From Nothopassalora personata (taxonomy: Eukaryota > Ascomycota > Dothideomycetes > Mycosphaerellales > Mycosphaerellaceae), in contig CM066290.1 of assembly GCA_033816765.1 (NCBI GenBank), positions 62,001-126,000 on the forward strand: a DNA stretch of 64,000 bases. The letters run 5' to 3'. How positions within the stretch are numbered: position 1 is the stretch's first letter; each line of letters starts with the position of its first letter. The notes beneath the pieces were generated by a model. That model saw only the letters and a list, made by a program, of their open reading frames with translations, was not told the origin of the DNA and did no database searches. The position numbers and the translations under genes were made by a program. Shown here one piece after another: positions 9,345 to 20,692 of the stretch.

Positions 9345-12300
9345 ATGCCGTAGGTCTTTACGATATATAAGCGTAAGGCGGATAAGAAGAAGCTAGTAGA
9401 CGCGAGCGTTTACGAACGCCTAGAATCACGAGTTAAGGGAGATATAGAATAGAAGCGTAGGGCACTGTACCTAGAATCTAAGATGCCTAAAGGATAAGGA
9501 CCGTTCGATAGGAAGTACTTAACTAAGAAATTCTTAAGTATTAAGCGAGGTAGCCGAATTACTCTAGAACGACTTACCTTAATTAAGGTTAGTATTAAGC
9601 TATTACTAATGGAAAGGGCCTTATTCGATGAGATACTCTATAACTAGGAGGCAGTCCTCGCTTAGGATTTCAGTTATATAAGGCAAATTAGGTACGACGT
9701 CGTACTACCTTAGAAGATTAACACGGTCCCTTATAGGCTATAGTAGGCACGCCCTATCCGGTTGCACCTAGGTCTTAGGGCAATCGTTAAGCGTATAATT
9801 AGAGCCCGGATTAAGAACAACATCCTAGAATATTTATAAGGGGCATACTCTAATAGCTAGTTCCTAGTCGTAAAGAAGGTTAATGCCTCTAGAAGCGATG
9901 TGCTATATCGGTTAATTAACTTAGCTATACTCCTAAATGAGGTTACTATGCGCGATGCTAACATTCCACCGGATACGGATAGCTTCTTAGAGGATTTTAC
10001 CGGTTACCGAGTCGCTTCACTTATAGACCTGTTTTTAGGTTATAATTAGATTACTTTAGATAAGTCCTACCGGGACTTAATAGCCTTTATAACCCCTCTT
10101 AGCCTAGTACGTAACACGACTCTACCTTAAGGGGCTACTAATTTAGTTGCTTAGTTCGTGCGTACGGTAATAAAGATTCTACTTAATTATATCTCGTATC
10201 GAGTAAAGCCGTTTCTCAATAACATCGGTATTAAGGGACTAACTAAGGACTATAGGAATGCCGAAGTAGAGCCTAGGCTAAGGAGATAGGTCGTTAAGCA
10301 TATCGTCTCCCTAGATCTAGTTCTTACTAACCTAGAGAGAGCTAGTACGGTGGTTACTAGAGGCAAATCCCAATAGTTATATAAAAAGCTTAAGATTATT
10401 AGGTACGTTACTAGCCCGGATAGTCGCTATCCTAACCTAAAGGTTGTAGCTAAGATCCTAGACTAGCCTACGCCCACGTGTATTAAGGAAGTCCGCACCT
10501 ATGTAGGGCTATGTATGTACTTCCGGATATAGATCCCCTAGTTCGTTATTATCGCTCGACTAATGTATAAGCTACTAAAGAAGGACGCCGAGTTTACCTA
10601 GATAGAAAATGAGCAGTTCTTAAAAGAAGAGGTTACTAGATACCTTATGTAGGCTCTATGTTAGGAACCGCTGTACGTTATCACAACTCGGGCTTGGATC
10701 TTTGCAGGGATGTCTCAATCAGTTATGAAGGTAGTGGTTCCAAACAGTATATGGTGTATACTTAAAATGAGTTGAGCACGAGGCTCCTATCTACTCGTAA
10801 AGAAGCGTCGTCTATATAGTGCCATGTCTTGGCGTGATCTGTCCTGCTCTGCCCTGAGCGAGTCTGATCAACTGATCAAGAGTGATCAGGACCGATCAGT
10901 CCTGATCGCTCTGTCACGTGACTCCCCAGGCATCCATGTCTGCAGCTTCGTTTGGTTTCCTGCTCCGTTGTCCAACCATTTGCACCGATAACACTGTTCC
11001 GTAACACTCTAGCCTTAGTTACCCTCTACTACTTACCTAGTGCTAGGTCTATCTTTGTCTTAGTTAATGCTAGCGGCACTAGATAGGGATGTATCGTTTC
11101 TTAAGAATTAATAGACAGCACTCGACGGCGTTACCCGGTACGGTATAAGAGTAGAATCTAGAACGCGTTAGAATCTGGATATAATACTAGTAAGTAGGAA
11201 TGCCTTAGGGTCCTTAAAGGGCTTAAGAAGATTTAGAGATATATTACTAGCGTTAATTTTATCCTTAAGGTTAACGCTAAGACACTTATATAGTAGCTTA
11301 ACCGGCCGGCTTCGGACCTGCCGAACTCGGCAATGGCCCGGTAGGTCGCATAGATTAGGTTATTCACGTTCGAGGTAAAGCACGTTACGGGGACTAGATA
11401 CACTAGCCTAGATGCCCTGTCTCGTAGGCCCTCTACACCTTAGGAACCTAGGGAAGCTAACGAAGACGAAGTCGACTAGATAATTAATAATAAGCTATTC
11501 GGGTACCCGGAGCCGGTCGACACCTATCTAGTTAAAATCTAGAAAACATGACATCTCGGGGACTAATATTCTAAAAGCTATTAGTAACTTGCTTAGGTTA
11601 TAGAAACTAGGACCCGGCCCGATAGTATTACCCGTACTAAGTACCGGCGACTAGTAAAGAAGAGCGTCAATTTCTTTATCCGAGACCAATTGCTATTCTT
11701 CTAGAAGCGCCGAGGAGCGCCGTTATAACTTATGATTAACGATAATGAGGCTTAGAAGGATATCGTTATAGAATGCTATAAAAGACACGGTTATCGCAGC
11801 GCTAAGGTCGTATATAACCTTATTTCCGATCGGTATTACTAGGACGGGTGCTTCGCCGATGTCTCTACGTAGGTTTAAAGTTATGCTCCTTATAGGTTTC
11901 GCGAAGGCAACTAGCGCGCTAGTAAGCTTCACTTATCGAGCCCTTAGGTTATTAGTAAGAAGTAGTACTCGGACCCCGTCTAGGTACATAAAAATAGATA
12001 CCTCCTAGTTACGCGCGAAGCACTTAGTAACTAGATCGAGGCTAGAGTAACGAGGGCACCTCCTAGCTCTAAGACGGTTACTAAGTTTCTATACGAAGAT
12101 GTCTTCTATAGGTACGGCTACTATACTAAAATTATACTTAATAACGCTACGGTTTATACGGCTAAGGTTAAGCGGTTACTCGTAGGGCTTAGTGTTCGAA
12201 GGATCCGAATATTACCGTACTATCCGTAGTCTAATGCTCCGGTCGAGGCTAGATACCGTCCGATTCTTATAGCGTTAGTAAAGCTTATAAGGAACACATA

Positions 12301-13075
12301 CCGCGGATGGGAGTAATAGGTACCCGCTATATTATAGGCTAATAGGACCACGACCTGTCGTACTACTAGAATAACGCTAGCTTAGGTCCTATATAGCTAT
12401 CGCACGATTCTACCAATTGAGGTTAAGCACCCGACGTAGGCGAATTACTAATAGGGGGCGGTAAGAACGACTAAGGACCTACTTACTATACGTGCGCATT
12501 AACTCTAGGCTCGAGACCTTAGTTTAGAAGAGCTACATACTCGAAGGAAGCGACTAAGAGAACTTAGTAAGGACTACTTTAATTCTTACCGGGATGTTAA
12601 CTCTATTAGTTTCTAGAAGGGCGACCTTATTATAAGGTTTCATAAGCTATATAAGGACGACTTCTTACGTAAGATCGGTTACCGATAGTAAGGTCCATAT
12701 CGGGTGTCTAGTGTCTCTAGGGAGTTTAGTACCTATATTCTTAAGGAACTTAATAGTACGCTAATGAAGGGTATTTAGGCACGAGAAAACCTTAAGCTAG
12801 TTCTAGAGCTTCGCCCGGATAACATAGGAGTACTAAACTTAGATAATGGGACCGATCTCGTAATAGGGGAGGGAGAAGTCGCTAATAGCGTTGCTAATAG
12901 CAAAGACAGCAGTAATTCGAACGAGATCGAGCCTATCGCCGACGAAGACGTACTACCTATAGGAGTTAATAAAAAGGGATCGTATCCTAAACCGGAATCT
13001 AAGAAGCTATAGGTTAGGCCTTATAACCTTTCTATAGCTAAAATTTTACAGTTTAGTAGGATCGAGGCTTAGAAC
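9345..13075 (+). pseudogene. RT-RNase H-integrase relic of giant element copy A
   Basis: This frame, broken by TAG/TAA and one solo LTR, probably starts at ATG 9345 (MP-stop-VFTIYKRKADKK). RT signatures follow: a TTLPQGATN-like stretch if TAG/TAA are read as Gln, and FLNNIGIKG where FLDDIGVKG would be expected, so the catalytic aspartates are lost. Next come the thumb and connection (KEVRTYVGLCMYFR) and, from about 11.6 kb, an integrase core and C-terminal region (YPQSNAPVEA, KGDLIIRFHKLYKDDF). The last two TGN/DNA-like blocks are recognisable but degraded. No classical chromodomain was seen at the end. It is dead through many stops. Confidence 0.75.
10659..11006 (-). repeat. Solo LTR related to element 2, un-mutated
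   Basis: This 348-bp LTR (tgttagg...gtaaca) is flanked by the 5-bp duplication ctcta (10654-10658 and 11007-11011). The empty site survives in copy B near 47255 (reverse complement gtaggctctagcc). Its outer parts match the LTRs at 37514 and 39204; the middle (about 10835-10913) is different and contains six GATC sites. It shows no RIP bias although it lies inside a RIP-damaged host. It is probably left by LTR-LTR recombination. Strand is given by comparison with element 2. Confidence 0.9.
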
Positions 13076-13219
13076 TAATTAGTTAGTAATAGCGTACGGA
13101 GTTTACTTCCCTTAGGCATGTGTTGCGCATACCCTTTAGTTTATTAAGCTAATTCGGTTATCTAGACTTTACTTTATAGGGTGTTCTTACCTTAGTTAGA
13201 CCTCAGTTAGTAGAGTTAC

Positions 13220-13245
13220 ATTTACCGGTCCCGGGACCGGTAAAT
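13220..13245. promoter_or_regulatory. 26-bp perfect palindrome ahead of ORF3 (A)
   Basis: This is a perfect palindrome of the ATTTACCGGTCCC half-site, lying between the end of pol and the start of the third frame. The adjoining cggattacgtaatagcgtag resembles, in inverse orientation, the sequence beside the LTR copy of the palindrome (cgctactcgttacgtgacc). The palindrome therefore seems to belong to a larger conserved module with an ACGT core. Confidence 0.88.
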
Positions 13246-13599
13246 CGGATTACGTAATAGCGTAGTATGCCCCTACCGAATGCTTACCTAGGTAGTTACT
13301 AGCACTGGTTTTCGGTTACATACAAGGTTATCGGACCTTTAGTATAACCTTAATAGTACTACTCTTACTACTTATAAGACCGGTCTCGCCGCTGCTACCT
13401 TATAACGGTTATAGGGATATACGCTAAGAGGCATACTTAAGCGTAGCTCTCTACCTACTACTTCCTCTTTTTCTTTAAATACTAGCACATCCTTACCGAT
13501 AACTAATATTAATATATCTACTACTACTACTACTACTACTATATACATTAGACAGTTCTTTAGCCTCTCTCTTTACGACCTTAACCTTCTTTAAAGCCC

Positions 13600-16500
13600 C
13601 TACCCCGACACTAAGCTTTTAAAGCTTACTAATACTCTAGAGTAGCACTATAAGATAGCTAGCTCTTACGATCTTACTACTAGCGAATCCTAGTTATTAT
13701 AGCTTTAGCTAGTCCTTCGTTACGCCTAGCTAGCTCGAGCATAGCGCTTACTAGTACTATTACTAGGCTTACCCGCCTACCTTAGACCTTGTTCGAGTCC
13801 CTTTGCCTACCGGATAACGTTAAGCATGTCCTTACTAACACGAACACGCCGAAGTCCGCCGCTAATGTTATATTCCGAGAGCTTAGTCCTTAGAAGCGGG
13901 TTAAGATGTTAAAGGACTTCTATAAGGGCTTCGAGAAGGTGTTCGAAGACTACTCCGTCTAGGTTAACCTATTTTTCGAGAAAGTTAAGAGCGGTATAGG
14001 TAAGAGCTACTAGGATAAATTCCTTAGTAACAAGAAGCTCGATGTCTTGTTTCCTATTGTCGGTAAGATTCGTAAGACCGGTTTAGAGATTCGTAACCGA
14101 GAGAAGACTCTTCGAGCTACGCTTACCCGCTACTAGCTATAGTAGATAGACAATAAGATTCTTAATTAACGCGTTATCTCCGAGCTTTATAGTACTAATA
14201 GCGGGCGCCTCTAGTTTACGGCCTTTATTAATACGTACCTAGACTATAGTAGGGCTATTAGTAGAATTTAGAGGGCATTAATTTAGCGTATAAGGATCGG
14301 CCGTAAGGGCATAGATCGTAAGCGAATTCTAGAACCTAGTAATCTTACCCGGTGCGATAGGGAGGCTAAAGCACGTAGCATTAGTCCGTAGTCGGCTAAG
14401 AGTAGGGAGATTATTAGAAGACACTGCCTAGCCGTCTATAAGGATAGCCTTCTATACTTTATAGAGGGTACTATTACTAAGAAGTCCGCGTCCCTAGAGG
14501 ATAGTATAGATTAACCTAAACTATCTAGCTAGTAATAGCCTTAGCTACGTTAGCTACTACCGGGTAGTAAAGGTAAAGGACGTGTAAAGAGTACTACGCT
14601 AACTCTACTACTAGCCTCTACCTAGCCTATAGTCCTATCGAGAGGCGGTCGTAAGTCGAGTCGACTTAAGTAGCTCCGTATAGGCGAGAGTATAGGTAAG
14701 GGTATAACTACGCCTACTCGATCCTCGCCTAACCGAACGCTAGACGGCGTACCTATACGTAAGGGCAGTCCGCTAGGTATACCGGTTAGCACCCTACGAT
14801 CCACTCCGGCCCTAACTAAGAATAGTAATCCGATACTTACTATATTACCTTCGGCTATAATTAGGGATGTATTAGTCTTTAAGGATTAGATCCTATAAGA
14901 AGACGAGGCCCTCCGGATTAAGCGCGCTAACTATACCTATAATAAGCGGTACTATAGCATTAAGTTTAGAAACTCGATTAATGTAGATAGCATTAACTAG
15001 CTACCTAAGTACCGGATAGCGGGCCTTAAGATACTTGAATATGCTGTCTCGGACGTTCTTAAGAGGGATAGTAAGGTTAGCGCTATAATGTGCGATTAGT
15101 ATGTTCGAGATTTCTACTATAAGGCCCTCTACTTCGTTACGAATCCCGGTATTACCGCTAATACCTTATGTAAGCGTATGCTTAAGGTCTAAGACTAGCT
15201 CTTTAAAGGTAAGAGTTTTTTAGCTATTAAGGTGAAGAATAGGTCGTGGTTTCGCCCTAATAAGCGTAGTTAGAAGACTATTAACCCACTTAGCTACCTC
15301 CGTGTTCGAGGTAAAGTCGGTACTACGAGTAGCATCGTTACGTATACTAACTATAACTAGATCCTCGATAAATTTAGTATTAATAAAGCCGACTAAGCCG
15401 ATCTTAATAGTACCGGTACCTACATTAATAGGAATATGCTATACTAGTATAATAACGCTAAACTAGCGCCGCGGGTTAAAACAGTTAGAGAGATAATAAG
15501 TCGAGAATTTGACGTGTACCAATAGTACCTACGAGAATTGAATAAGGTTAGTAACGGCGGCGTCTACTAGAACATGTAGTATTCTCTAAGCTAATAGATT
15601 ATACGATAAGACCCCGGGCTATAGCTCTTATAAGTAGCGCTACACCCTTAACACTATACTCGGTTCATCTCCTTCCCTAGGCCTACGACTTTTAGCTTTA
15701 ATAGGGCTTATTAGGGGGGTGACGCAAACACTATAGTATAGTATACTAGGGTCGACTTAAACCTCGAAATTAAAAACTACTAGACTAGTAACCGGCTTAA
15801 TATACTATACTCTCTTAACTTAGAGGGCACTAGTAGGCCGGAGCTTTTACACGGTTTTTATAAGTAAGGGAATACTAGAGAGTTTATCTAGTAGTACCGG
15901 ATTAACGACTGTATAGAAGACGGCCGATTTAAGCGTTTCTTCTCGGTTAGGGTTTAGAATTACCTAAGTAAGAATAGCATTAGCTAGTTTAGAGAGGACC
16001 TAAGCGCTAGGTAAATACGGGTAACTACTATAGGCGTTCTAATAAGGTAGGCCGTACATAAGAGGACGCTACGCTAGATTAACCCTTACTTTATTAAGAT
16101 CCGCGACGATAACTATCTTAAACTCTAGAGAAGCTAGAGTATGCACTAGGTGATGGACCTCTATCGTAACTTTAAGACGCTAAGTAAGAGCGCTACGGGG
16201 TTTAAGTATCGACGCCTAGTACCCGGCTATCCTTTTCCTACGGCCGTACACCTTAGTAGCATTAGCCCTCTATCCGATGGCCTAGCGGGTTTAAAGTCTT
16301 AGAACGACAACGAAGTTATCCTTAATGCTAGAAGGTGGCTTAATGCTACGGTCCGCCTAGACTCGGAGCTCTTCTATAAGAAGATATATAATTAGCGCGT
16401 GCGGGCTATGAAATTAATAGATAAGTAGCTTAGCTTAGTTACTACTCTCGAGTAGATGTGCTTTATAAGCTAAGGGCGTAATAAGAGCTTCTTCCGTAAC

Positions 16501-16616
16501 TACTATAGGAACTTTACTAGCTAGCTACTTAGGGACGCGTCTAGTAAGACTAGTGTTAGCTACGACAACGAGTAGGTCTAGATAAAGGAGTTGTATAAGA
16601 GTGAGTAGAACTAAGT
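13600..16616 (+). pseudogene. ORF3 of giant element, unknown protein of about 1,000 aa (copy A)
   Basis: A third long frame on the same strand as gag and pol is interrupted almost only by TAG/TAA of the RIP type. The readable parts are basic and helical near the start (MLKDFYKGFEKVFEDYSV), then a low-complexity Ser/Thr/Pro/Arg stretch near 14.5-14.85 kb. A long ordered region follows (LRIKRANYTYNKRYYSIKF; GFKYRRLVPGYPFPTAVHL) up to a stop near 16616. A (CTA)n microsatellite lies at about 13512-13542 in its leader. I recognise no transposase, RNase, envelope or integrase signature. The frame is conserved in copy B and its 3' half in a third copy, so it was part of the mobile unit. Exact start unknown. 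Confidence 0.6.
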
Positions 16617-16680
16617 AGTTAGTGCGGGTTTATAGTCTCCTAGTTTCTAGTTAATTTCCGGCTATAGCTATAGCCTATAG

Positions 16681-16735
16681 GATTCTAGTTCTAATTCTAG
16701 TTCTAATTCTAGTTCTAATTCTAGTTCTAATGCTT
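16681..16735 (+). repeat. 12-bp tandem repeat in the 3' region of the giant element
   Basis: About four copies of the unit ttctagttctaa lie downstream of ORF3. Copy B (near 41540-41570) and copy C (near 61087-61122) have different copy numbers, so this is a small minisatellite that has expanded and contracted between copies. Confidence 0.8.
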
Positions 16736-17206
16736 CGGGTATAGGTACTTCTAGTCCTTAGATCTTACTTGTTTCTTATAGTTACTTATCTTCCCTTAAC
16801 TTACTTTCTAGTTACGCGGTAGACTCGTCTTTAGATTTATTAGGTTACTAGTACTAACGCTCACTTGTCTTATAAATAGCGTTTACGTTATTTGACTATC
16901 TAGCCCGCTCGATTAATACTAACATAGCTATCTATTCCCTCGCTAGTTTCGTAGTATACGTTAGTATAGTACGACGGATGCGAGTCGCGGTTATTAACGT
17001 TATTATTACGGTCTCTATTAGAAGGATCCTTTCGATCTTTATAAACTGTCGCTAGTAGGCCCTAGGATTGCCTAACATCTTATATGTTAAGCTAAATGGT
17101 AGGGTGAGCTACTATACTACTATAAAACTACCTTAGCTTATAGTAACTAACTGCGCTACCTATGTTACCCGGGCTTACTGCTTTAGAACCTAAGGACAGG
17201 TTCGTA

Positions 17207-17596
17207 ATAGGGGAGGATATATTAACGACTAATAGGTTATGTTAACCTTAGGTTTAGAGGGGGTCCCTTAGGTCTAACTTACCCTAATTTCATTTAGGTT
17301 TAATTAGACATTTAGGTAAGCTAGTAGGACCTAGTATAGCTATTAAGATATATATACTGCGTAGCTAAGTATTGTAAGCGTAGTATTAAGGTCACAATTC
17401 AATTTATACCTCTCGAGTAGAGGGTATAGGGGTTTAGGGTCCGCTAATCCTCTTATTTTATCTAGCTACTGCGCTACTCGTTACGTGACCTAATTTCCCG
17501 GTCCCGGAACCGGCAAATACCCCTGCTTACGTAAGCACCGCTCCATACTACCACAACTCGGATAGGCCTATATAGGGTGGTTAGTAGACATTAATA
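17207..17596 (+). repeat. Polypurine tract and 3' LTR of giant element copy A
   Basis: The tract aataggggaggata ends at 17219, directly before a 377-bp terminal repeat (17220-17596). Its ends read TATTAA...TTAATA, consistent with TGTTAA...TTAACA after RIP. Near-identical repeats occur at 40675-41047, about 52141-52511 and 61615-61987; the first two flank copy B in the same orientation, which identifies them as LTRs. The 26-bp palindrome lies at 17493-17518, about 80 bp from the end. Confidence 0.8.
17493..17518. promoter_or_regulatory. 26-bp palindrome inside the LTR (A)
   Basis: This is a slightly degraded copy of the palindrome (three mismatches to ATTTACCGGTCCC plus its reverse complement). 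Equivalent LTR positions are 40753-40778, 52216-52241 and 61884-61909. A TTACGTGAC motif lies immediately upstream. Confidence 0.8.
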
Positions 17597-17599
17597 GTA

Positions 17600-19080
17600 A
17601 GAGCATAGCTACTCTATATGTATTATAACGACCTACTAGTAGGGCACTTTAGTAAGGTAAAGACTAAAGAGCTACTACGACGTTATTACTAGTAGGAATT
17701 ACTTAGTAAGGATGTAAGGGAGTATATTAGAAACTGTAGGGCTTATTAGACCTCGAAGGCGAGACGCTATCGACCCTACGGCGAGCTATAGCTACTACCT
17801 AGGCTAGACGGTCTATAGTAGGAGATTACTATAGATTTCATTACGGACCTACCGCTAAGTAAGCGAGGAGAATGCGTATATAATGCGATCCTAGTAATCG
17901 TCGACCGCTACTCTAAAATAAACTTGTACATTCCTACGACTAAGACATATATAGCGGCGGAGCTTACGAGGATCTTACGAGACGAAGTCGTACGGCATTA
18001 TAGTATACTAGCGGGTATAGTAAGTAACCGCGGGTTAGTTTTTACGAGCAAGTTCTAGAGTAACTTCTACTTCGAGGCGTAGGTAAAGCGTAAGCTATCT
18101 ATAGCTTTCTACCCTTAGACTAACGGCTAGACTAAGAGGATAAACTAAACCTTAGAATAGTACCTTCGTTATTACTATAGCGAGAACTAGATAGAGTAGG
18201 CTAAGTAGCTAGCTGTTACTAAATTCGTATGTAATAATAGCGTCTACCCTACGCTACGTATAAGCCTATTCGAGATAGCGTATAGTTAGAGACCTAAGAT
18301 TACCCTAACACCTATAGGATCTCGAGGCGAGATCCGGGAAGGGGAGGTACTAGTAGCGGTAGACTTAGTTAACCGTATACGAGAGATACACGCTACGCTT
18401 ACGAAGCGTTAGGAAATCGTAGTAGCTAATTAGACTCGCTACTATAATAAGACTTATAAGGCTAAGAGCTATCGCGTAGGCGACATAGTCTTATTGTCTA
18501 CGAAGAACCTAAGGTTAGTATTACCAAAGAAGAAGATAGGTCCGAAGTTTATTAGACCGTACCGCATTATCGACGCTATCGATTTGTAGGCGTACCGCCT
18601 AGTACTACTAGCCGACTTAAGAATTTATAATGTATTCTATATATCCCTCCTTAAGCCGTACGCGGGTAGCGAGAAGGATAGAGGCACTATCGCCCTCGCT
18701 AATAAGAACGGGGAATATAAAGTAGAGGCAGTACTAGGAAAGCGTAAGTATAAGGGTAAAGTGTAGTACCTAGTGCGATAGAAGGGCTAGCTAGAAGAGT
18801 ACGATAGCTAGGAGCTAGCATAAGGACTCGCGAATACTACGCGTATAGTAGACGAATATAAGGTGCCTACGAAGGTAGTATAAGGCGCTAAAATAAGGGT
18901 ATAGGTTATACATTTAGGCCTTAACCCTCCGGTAGCTAGATATAAGGACCTCTACCCCGATAGTAAACTTAGCTATAACTAGTATAGAAGATACTAACCT
19001 ATAGTGTCTTCTATCGGACTAAAAGGATCTCTTACTTAGTCGAGTAAACACCCCCGATAGTAATAACATTAGAGAGGGAG
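17600..19080 (+). pseudogene. Second Ty3 relic: integrase and chromodomain part of pol
   Basis: A RIP-damaged frame starts within the integrase zinc domain (YIRNCRAY) and continues through the core (ITIDFITDLP; YPQTNGQT with TKRINQTLEQYLRYY). The integrase C-terminus follows (YRVGDIVLLSTKNLR, IYNVFYISLLKPY), then a chromodomain (GKVQYLVR...LEEYDS). Catalytic positions are partly altered (SNRG where SDRG is expected). The 5' part was replaced by, or lies beyond, the end of the giant element at 17596. A 40-bp purine-rich tract (about 19067-19110) follows and would be its polypurine tract. It differs from elements 1 and 3. Confidence 0.75.
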
Positions 19081-19109
19081 GTAAGGAGAGAGAAGAGTAG
19101 AGAGAAGAG

Positions 19110-20692
19110 TATTTATTTTAAAAACAAACTTTTATAGGCGCACTACGGCGCTACGTAGACAGAATATAGGCGCGTAGTAGGCGGCTAATATACGCGGAGC
19201 GCGCGATTACTCGTTATTATCCTCCTTATTATCCTCCTTATTATACTTGCCCCGTAGGGCTAGTAGTAAGAAGGCCCTATCGGCCGTAGTAGTATCGATG
19301 TTTCTAGCCTATAGGAACTATAACTACGGTTAGTATAGGACACGTATACGATACGTATATTACTTACCGTACGGCCGAGCTCGAAGAGCCTATTAAGGGC
19401 CCTATTCTACTCTTACTATAGAACTACGGACGTAGTAGCGGCGGCGGAGGAGGGGGTAGTAGTAGTAGAGGCGCCGGCGAAGCGTACGCGGGTATCGCCT
19501 ATATACTTATTCTTATAGGTACTAAACTACCTCTTAGCCTAGGAGGAGGTTAGCCGATTTACATAGGGAGTAATAGTACGCCGTATACGGCGAGCGTAGG
19601 GAGCGCTAGCGAGGCGTAGTACTTACCTCTAAGATCTACTCGCCTAGCTAGGCGTAGACCTCGTACTACTAGTCTAGAGCGTCCTACTCTTACTTAGTAA
19701 TAGGGTTACTAAGCCCCTAGATAAGCTTATCGCGCTAAGCGCGAGCGGCGCGTAGGCGAGCTACTAGCTACGCGATAGCGACGCTAGTATTACTAACGTA
19801 GGGGTACCTAATGTCTCTATAGCGCCTACACTTCTTAAGTAACTCGCCGGTAGTAATACTATTACACGTATCTTACTCGTCTACTATACTATTAGTAAGC
19901 GTATCGTAAGCGAAGAGCGTAGCGAATACTTACTAGGTACGAAGTATAGGAGATAACGTATATATATCTTAATATCTATACCTAGGCGCCTAGCTAGTAA
20001 GGACTTAGGGGTCTACGGCCCTAGTACGCTAAACTTACGCTTCGCTAGCGTATCTAGTACGCCGAGCGCGCTAGACATCTATACTAGTAGTACTAGTAAT
20101 AGTGTTAGTAGTACTAATAGGCCCCCTATAAGGGCCTCCTAGCGGAGCTAGTCTTAGATAGCTTCCTCTAAAGCTATAGTAGTACTAGCGATCTACTAGC
20201 TCCTCGCTAGCGACTACCTAGCGACCCGCTAGTAGTACGGGTGTAGTGCGCTACGAGAACGTAGTATAAGGGAAAAAGAAGGAAAAGGAGGGAGAGGGTA
20301 TACTTCTTAAACCCTCGAGTTAGTTAACCCGGCAACTATAACTTTACACCTACCTATACTACAATAACGACACGTACGAGACCCGTAGGCGTGTCGTACA
20401 GTAACGGAATCTACGAGAAGTAGATAGATTACTTATATAGAAATCTCCTAAAGCCGCGAGCTAAGGGTAGCTCGGCCTAGAAGGGGAGGTAGTTATAAGG
20501 GTAGCCTATAGCTAACCCTTATATATAATGCGGCTATGCCCGGCTAGGCATGCCGCACGTAACGCGCATACGTACACTAGGAGACGCGTATAGCGTCGAT
20601 AGAAGAAAGTAAGCTTTAGTTTATCTATGATTAGAAGATCGTAGGCGTGCTATACATTGCGACATCCCCTTATGGCCTTACGGCCCTTATAC
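19110..20692. repeat. Unclassified repeat R5 (longest copy)
   Basis: About 1.58 kb follows the purine tract of the previous relic. Parts recur at 52512-53449 plus 60338-60676, and at 61988-62516; all three end alike (cgacatccccttat... and ccttatac). The minus strand from about 20150 to 19400 holds a fairly open frame (QAKRQFSTYKNKYIGDTRV if TAG is read as Gln) that I cannot name. The region could be a long LTR, or an LTR with an antisense frame between pol and LTR. No terminal repeats or target duplications were found. Confidence 0.5.
20191..20227. other. 37-bp micro-inversion within R5
   Basis: Between agtactagcg and the downstream gctagtagtac, the 37-bp core is the reverse complement of the core at 53293-53329 and 62018-62054, while the flanks are co-linear in all copies. 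The flanks form short inverted repeats (ctagcg/cgctag), which would allow hairpin-mediated inversion. Confidence 0.85.

Larger units (their letters stand above)
1..17596 (+). mobile_element. Giant Ty3-type LTR element, copy A (RIP-degraded, 5' LTR outside window)
   Basis: This is a relic of a large LTR retrotransposon, read left to right: gag-protease, reverse transcriptase/RNase H/integrase, a third long frame, a polypurine tract and a 3' LTR. Its frames are conserved but interrupted by TAG/TAA, and CpA/TpG are scarce, which is the RIP pattern. The whole order recurs in reverse complement at 40.7-52.5 kb; stretches I aligned by eye are about 94% identical. Copy A is interrupted by element 1 (452-6767) and a solo LTR (10659-11006). 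Its 5' LTR and about 0.9 kb of leader lie left of the window. The protease, RT and integrase signatures make the Ty3 assignment secure; the extra third frame is unusual. Confidence 0.85.

Noticed and set aside
13512..13542. CTA triplet run considered as a CRISPR-like or satellite array.
   Set aside because: A simple microsatellite with no spacers, present in both giant-element copies.
14622..14804. Small minus-strand open frame within ORF3 of copy A.
   Set aside because: It is a chance open stretch in the low-complexity part of the RIP-damaged frame; the repeat in copy B reads as part of ORF3.
13220..17518. Region between two palindromes as a 4.3-kb DNA transposon with inverted terminal repeats.
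   Set aside because: The right-hand palindrome lies inside a repeat that flanks copy B in direct orientation and is preceded by a polypurine tract, so it is an LTR; the similarity around the palindromes is better explained as a shared module.
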